Source: Sympetrum striolatum
Taxonomy: Eukaryota; Arthropoda; Insecta; Odonata; Libellulidae
Direction: 5' to 3'
Assembly: GCA_947579665.1 (NCBI GenBank)
Contig: OX388349.1
Span: 26,320,459-26,384,458, forward strand
DNA: 64,000 nucleotides
This document shows, piece after piece, positions 59,100 to 64,000 of this stretch; position 1 is the first letter of the stretch; each line of letters opens with the position of its first letter. Made by a program: the position numbers and the translations under genes. Below the pieces are notes generated by a model, which was given only the letters and a program-made list of their open reading frames with translations, did no database searches and had not been told where the DNA came from.

Positions 59100-59850
59100 C
59101 CTACCTTCAGTTCAAATAGGAAATGGATATCCTCTCTGGTAAAGCAGTACGGAGCGGTAATGCATCGACTGCAATTTCTATGCTAAGTACGTTCATGTAC
59201 ACCGTGACTCGCAATCATCTCAAGCTCCAAGTTTTATTCATGAGCCCGGAAAGTGGAACGCCGAAATTAAATTTGCGCTTCTAAGTGGCTTAATGTTTCC
59301 CAAATCAGCGGCGGATCCATTCAAGAAAGCGATCCGCAATCCGAAGGTCATCCATCACCAAAGAGACGAGTTGCCATAACGGCTCGCGTAAACACGAAGT
59401 TTTCTCAATAAACGACGGCATGATTTCTCCATTTTGTCGGACAACACTCGGGGTGATGCTTTTAGAGCGTTGCGGCCTCTGATGCCACTTGCGATTAACT
59501 ATAAACTGCGACCCCCTAAGTGCTACCATTTTCCCCTCTTATCTTTTCTAAAAGCACGGGATCCCCGACCTCCCTTAACCTCCTTAAGTCTGCGCACCCC
59601 GTGAGGTGTTTTCTTTTCGCGATTACTTCGTGGGAAGCGATCTCGATGGGGCACTCCAAGGGATTACCCGATAACATTCTTCCGTGATATTGAGTGCTCG
59701 AGGTCGTCGCAAAGGTTTGTGCGATTATACGCCTTGCGAGGGTTGCTAAGTTGTTGCAATATTGCGCGAAGAGGGGCGTTGTCAAGGGGTCGCTAAGGTA
59801 AACAAGTGCAGTGGAGTTTCAATCTGAGGCGGAGATGCCAAACTTGCGGC
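59100..59850. other. CpG-richer block, possible exon or regulatory region
   Basis: The longest non-AT-rich tract outside transposons, with frequent CpG. The minus strand is open at 59305-59529 and 59516-59785, with Arg/Leu-rich translations but no domain, signal peptide or motif that I recognise. It may be untranslated exon, promoter or an old coding exon. Confidence 0.3.
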
Positions 59851-60552
59851 TCGCGGTAGGTTTTTTATTATGAATTTTCAAAACTATGACCGAGGATACT
59901 GCAAAGTATATTTTAATCTATATGAAAAATTTCTGAATTACATCCAGCTTCTTGTGTGTAATGACCATTACGTTTAAATAAATCTGCATTGGAATTTACA
60001 ATGCTTATTTAAACTCGTATGCAAATAAGCAAGTTCTCTCATTTACATTAATTACATACTTTACTTATTACGACTACTGATGCAGTCATGTACATTTTAC
60101 ATTATCTCTTGCTGAGGTAAACTCAATGAGGCACGATTTCAATGTTTGGGTTTAAGAATGGGTTGCAATATAGGGGGGAAATCATAATACTGGAGTTAAA
60201 TGGTGGTAAATTTTCCATCTATGAACAAGAAGTTTCGATATTCTATTCTGAAATCCAATAACGAATATCTAAAGATATTTTGGAAGCTTTCTAGAAACTC
60301 TTTCTGATGACTAATGAAAGATAATTCGGATATTGGCATACACTGCTACTTGATAGGCTATCTAAAACATTTCGAATCCAGTTAAGTTTCGGAATTGATG
60401 ATTGGATATACTTATCTTTTCAAACATAATTAACACAGCTTGATAGCACTTGAGAGATACTTCATATAATTTCTGACGCAATTAGGATAATTAATCCGAT
60501 GGTTCTTTTGCATCCAGATAATGCAGCTGCTACTTTTATCAAAGCAGAAACA

Positions 60553-60592
60553 AGTCAGTAGGAAAATGATAATTATCAATTTCCTACTGACT
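60553..60592. repeat. 40-bp near-perfect palindrome
   Basis: AGTCAGTAGGAAA (60553-60565) pairs with TTTCCTACTGACT (60580-60592). The centre is the palindrome TGATAATTATCA, with one A-A mismatch on either side. Confidence 0.95.
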
Positions 60593-60602
60593 GTTGTTGA
60601 CC

Positions 60603-60620
60603 GACGAATTATAATTCGTC
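60603..60620. repeat. 18-bp perfect palindrome
   Basis: GACGAATTATAATTCGTC is self-complementary and begins 10 bases after the 40-bp palindrome. Confidence 0.95.
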
Positions 60621-62632
60621 CTATGCAAGGACAAACTGCACCAAATTTAATGTCAATGTAAAGGGAATGATTGGGTTAGTGAAGCGCAAATCTAAGATTT
60701 CTAGGTCATCTTCTCTATCGTCTTTCATTTTATGCCCATTTGAGCGGCTTCACGATCAGTAATATTCGCAAAATAATATATCACGGAGAGTGCATACTTA
60801 GAGAGGTTAAGAGCAAAAGTTATCTTATTCATATAGAATTAAACCCATATATTATTTGAATACTAAAGGCTGTCAATCAAAGTTTTCTTTTTCCTTCTGG
60901 ATATTCTCTTCTTGCTAAGCTGTGTAGGTTTTCTTACCTTGTCTCTTGCTTGTCATTTTTTTTTATCTGGAGCGAGATCGTCTGACACCTTCATAGTCTA
61001 ATCATCTTCTGGGTCATGCGGTATTAGTTTAAGGATCGCAGGTTAGGCTGCCCTTCCTCTGGATTTTAGAAGATTTTTATTTCTATAGATGTTTCTAAAC
61101 CTGAATATGTACCCTGAGAGCAGAATTCGGCCATGTGGCACAGATGTATATGGATATACAGACGGAATATGTAGACGGAATCATATTCGGTTCCTCTGCT
61201 GATTGTCATTCATTAAGAAATTAAAAAAATTCATTATTTGACCATCCAATTGAAATTTGATAATAACTCCTAATTGGAAAAACCGAGTAGTATAATTTAG
61301 GGTAGAGGATCGATGTTCATGTTACCTTTAATTTTAGTAAACACTAAAAATCGAGTTAAATATATTCTATTTCATTGGTTAGTTTCGTAAAATATATAAG
61401 ATACATAGATTTGGTAACACGAAATCATTACGAAACACAAAAATTTCGAAAAAGCTTTGCTATTTTTCATTCCAAACACATATTAACAAATATTAAGTGT
61501 GCATATATGAATACATATACATGCATATCTTTTTATTGGCTATATAGCCGTAAGTAACCCATGTTAATTCTTCCTTGATCTAGTCTATAACATGCGATTT
61601 TATCTCCGGTTGATTTACATTTAACATGTGCGGCTGTTGGCATCTCAGCTACAATTACTCATTAAACAGATTTTCAATGTGTTTGGATTTGGATTGGGGT
61701 TAAAGGAGCCTTCAATAGACAATTTATGCTCAGACAAATACCATTAATATTCTCGAAGTTAATCATTCACGAGGAAAACTGTGCCAAGTGCTCTGGGTGG
61801 AGTTTCAACATAAAAGGATTCTCTTCAACACCACGGCCTACATAATAGCTGAAGTGTCCTCCACCAATTTGATCTATTCGAGTGAATATGGCTGCAGTCC
61901 AGAATTCGCTCGAATGGAAAAAAATAGTGACCGTATTTTCAACAGATTAAAGTAGTCACTGAATGAATCTATTCCTCCGATCTTATTTTATATTCAGCCT
62001 TCTAGAAATTCTCGATTGACATACACACCAAATATTTCCATAAGTCTTGTTCACAGATTGATTGCTCCTATTTTTTTAACAATTATGACAAAAATATATA
62101 AAAATTAGGTGACAATATACGGAATACTTAGATTATGGTCAATGATTATATAACGCGTAAATCAAATAAAAACCAAATGAATAGATAAATCAAACAAATA
62201 CAAATTAATTTTGCAAACAAAATCTATAAAATCATATAATCTTCCTCCTTTGCTTCTAATGATGAGGATGAGGATAATCCTCTAAATTTGAGTCATACTA
62301 TTATTTTCATGAATATGTTAGGTAAATGAATTTAAAATTCAAATAAGAGAACATTTTATTGCTCGTTGACACCTGATAATAAAGTATACGCAATTGTTTC
62401 AAAAATTCGGTCCATTAGAATGACTGATCTCAATATCAAACTTTGTTTGTCAGTAATAGATTCAAGTTTAGCTGAAAAATTTAAAGAGAAAAATATTGAT
62501 ACTACTTTTCGGATGTATGAACGTATTTTCACTGATGAATTTTCTCTCTAAGATTTATTACATATATGCAAACCATGAGGATTCTTTAACACTAGAAGGT
62601 CCGGGGTATGTTGCCTACCTAAAAGGTCCGCG

Positions 62633-62650
62633 AGCGGTCAATTGACCGCT
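62633..62650. repeat. 18-bp palindrome in the piggyBac end
   Basis: AGCGGTCAATTGACCGCT is perfectly self-complementary, 43 bases inside the TTAA boundary. Subterminal palindromes can serve as transposase binding sites. Confidence 0.95.
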
Positions 62651-62995
62651 ATGCGTTATTAGAAGGACTTCGCTGTGTTCGCGCTTTCAGATGCCCCATT
62701 TTATTGTTTTTCTACGTCATGAGCTTTTTATTACTACATTTTGGCACTTGAACCCGGTTATAGTTGGATTTTAGGCGGATTAGAGTGGTTTTACAGTTCA
62801 TAAAATGGAATTGGTCGGATATAATTTCATTTTCTTTCGATTTTTTTTCATCAATTAAAAAAATGAACAGATATCTTCTTTTATAACATAATTACATGAA
62901 AATGTTTTAAATCACTGTTTTTTAAGAGGTGAAAATCATCATACACAGCAAAGTAAAAATAACATCTCGACAGAAGATTTTCTAGTGAAAAAGCG

Positions 62996-63316
62996 TCATA
63001 GAGAACATGGCAAATTTGCATTTGACATTTCTTTTGCAACTCCCAAAATGAACGATTTACGTGAAACATTAGAGTTAAATACTAACTTGCACAATGAATG
63101 AGCATTAATCATGGCTAGATCTAGGATGTTATAGAAAACATGCACGGGCCATCGCCGTGTACCAGACCAAACGCTCTTTTTACGAGTCATTTGGTCAATC
63201 GTATCGACTCCGCATTTGTTCGTATTATACCTAAAAGTACCGTCTCTCGCTTTATTCCCCGTCTCACCGTTAATTTGTACACAGGGGTGCATACTACTAA
63301 GAACTAGGACGTTTTT
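62996..63316 (-). pseudogene. piggyBac-type transposase, C-terminal fragment
   Basis: The open frame reads KNVLVLSSMH, then YNTNKCGVDTIDQMTRK, TRRWPVHVFYNILDLAMINA and a short tail. CGVDTIDQM holds the third catalytic Asp of the piggyBac DDD triad plus the nearby conserved Asp. RRWP and the NILDLAMINA helix are typical of the family. The N-terminal domain, the first two catalytic Asp residues and most of the C-terminal Cys-rich domain are not present. It cannot be active. The expected GGVD has CGVD here. Confidence 0.88.
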
Positions 63317-63319
63317 TTA

Positions 63320-64000
63320 GATTTAGATTGATAACCGGTCTAGGTGATTTCTTTCTGCTTATAGATAACAGTGCTAATAGCAGCCACTTAAGAATAGGAA
63401 TTAAGTCCACGCTTTGAATGTGCAGAGAGAAAATTGCCAGCTGAAATATTCATGGCTCAGATTAAAAGAGCATACACAATATTGCAATGTTGCAGTATTT
63501 TTTGCCACATTTCCTGCGGAGCGTTATCTGTTTAACCGCTTCATGAATGGATGTGTATTGTCAAAAAGTCATATTTAATCATCCTTGGAGGAACGGTGGA
63601 TTATTTATTGGGTGAAGTACCAAGTGAATGGACGGTTTGGATTTTAGTAAACGGTGTTTGTGCTTATTTTTAAATAAACCTTAATTGAGTTACGTAAAAA
63701 TTTTAAAATTACCGAATTTGTTTTGAATGCTTTTTTGAGGAAAATATTGCGTCATTATTTCCATATTTATCTTCTTCATAAAATGTTGAAAAGGTCAGTT
63801 GAAAAATGTGGTTTTTTTCCTGTTATGTTCTCAGACAGCTTTAACTCTTCCAAACCATGAGCAATGAAAAGACTATCCTCTTTTATTACTCATCACCTTC
63901 CTCGTCTCGTTTATCATCTAAGTTTTACTGATACAAATTTTAAATGGCTATGTATGAGAAATCTGTGGTGATACCATCTTCACTATAAATTTGTTATCAC
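63320..64000. other. Non-coding stretch
   Basis: AT-rich to the window end. No gene or repeat recognised. Confidence 0.5.

Larger units (their letters stand above)
59851..62585. other. Non-coding stretch
   Basis: AT-rich. Apart from the palindromes at 60553-60620, I see no supported gene. A 61-codon ORF at 62366-62551 lies just beside the piggyBac end and has no recognised domain. Confidence 0.45.
62590..63319 (-). mobile_element. piggyBac-like DNA transposon, 3' remnant
   Basis: On the minus strand, the last third of a transposase gene is followed by a ~400-bp 3' non-coding end. The outer boundary is TTAA (62586-62589) followed by CACTAGAAGGTCC, consistent with the TTAA target site of this superfamily. 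The terminal region has repeated AAGGTCC motifs and the palindrome AGCGGTCAATTGACCGCT (62633-62650). The 5' two-thirds and the other terminus are missing: the frame is interrupted by TAA at 63317-63319 in a TTTAGATTTAGATT context. Confidence 0.8.

Noticed and set aside
62366..62551. 61-codon plus-strand ORF beside the piggyBac end
   Set aside because: The Lys/Ile/Leu-rich composition is expected from AT-rich DNA. There is no ATG start, no clear acceptor and no recognised family.
1..64000. Prokaryotic systems (CRISPR arrays, operons, phage, toxin-antitoxin)
   Set aside because: No spaced direct repeats of CRISPR type, no ribosome-binding-site-linked ORF chains, and clear eukaryotic retrotransposons and splice signals throughout.

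Overview
The window is eukaryotic nuclear DNA from an animal, most likely an arthropod. It is AT-rich, has no dense gene packing, and carries dinucleotide microsatellites, decayed non-LTR retrotransposons, a piggyBac-type DNA transposon remnant, tRNA-derived short repeats and possible spliced exons. The 3' ends of the CR1-like elements, with (ATGTAG)n and (ATCTAA)n tails, remind me of elements common in hemimetabolous insects. That placement is from memory and is weak. No complete host gene, rRNA, CRISPR or prokaryotic operon is visible.

Layout. 0-8.5 kb: AT-rich non-coding DNA with two CpG-richer patches (about 1.97-2.56 and 5.24-5.60 kb), one with exon-like splice signals. 8.55-9.60 kb: first copy of a roughly 1.05-kb repeat family, here called hairpin-microsatellite-tandem (HMT). 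9.6-21 kb: mostly featureless, with an orphan ORF (10.6 kb), an old CR1 3' end (14.0 kb), a tRNA-like fragment (15.3 kb) and a CpG-richer patch holding a TGACGTCA palindrome (19.85 kb). 21.4-23.1 kb: two candidate promoter/first-exon regions, each ending in a strong GTAAGT donor. 26.3-30.8 kb: a nest of broken CR1-like elements, all on the minus strand, with endonuclease and reverse transcriptase pieces and a 108-bp tandem duplication. 32.19 kb: a possible plus-strand start exon of 18 codons ending in GTGAGT. 36.87 kb: a zero-length-exon (recursive splice) signature. 38.9-41.2 kb: old and younger CR1-like copies flanking a truncated HMT copy. 43.9 kb: a tRNA-derived SINE candidate. 50.0-54.6 kb: three HMT copies in the same orientation. 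56.9-57.2 kb: a MITE-like inverted-repeat element. 60.55 kb: two adjacent palindromes. 62.6-63.3 kb: the 3' third of a piggyBac-like transposase with its TTAA-flanked end.

Working model (inference): much of the window could be the 5' end and long first introns of one plus-strand gene: candidate promoters at 21.6/23.0 kb, start exon at 32.19 kb, ratchet point at 36.87 kb. The fact that every recognisable autonomous transposon remnant lies on the minus strand fits a plus-strand transcription unit. The most unusual item is the HMT family. It has near-terminal inverted repeats, a strong hairpin at one end, an adjacent microsatellite and two tandem ~317-bp units. This recalls Helentron-associated DINE-type elements, but I cannot assign it.
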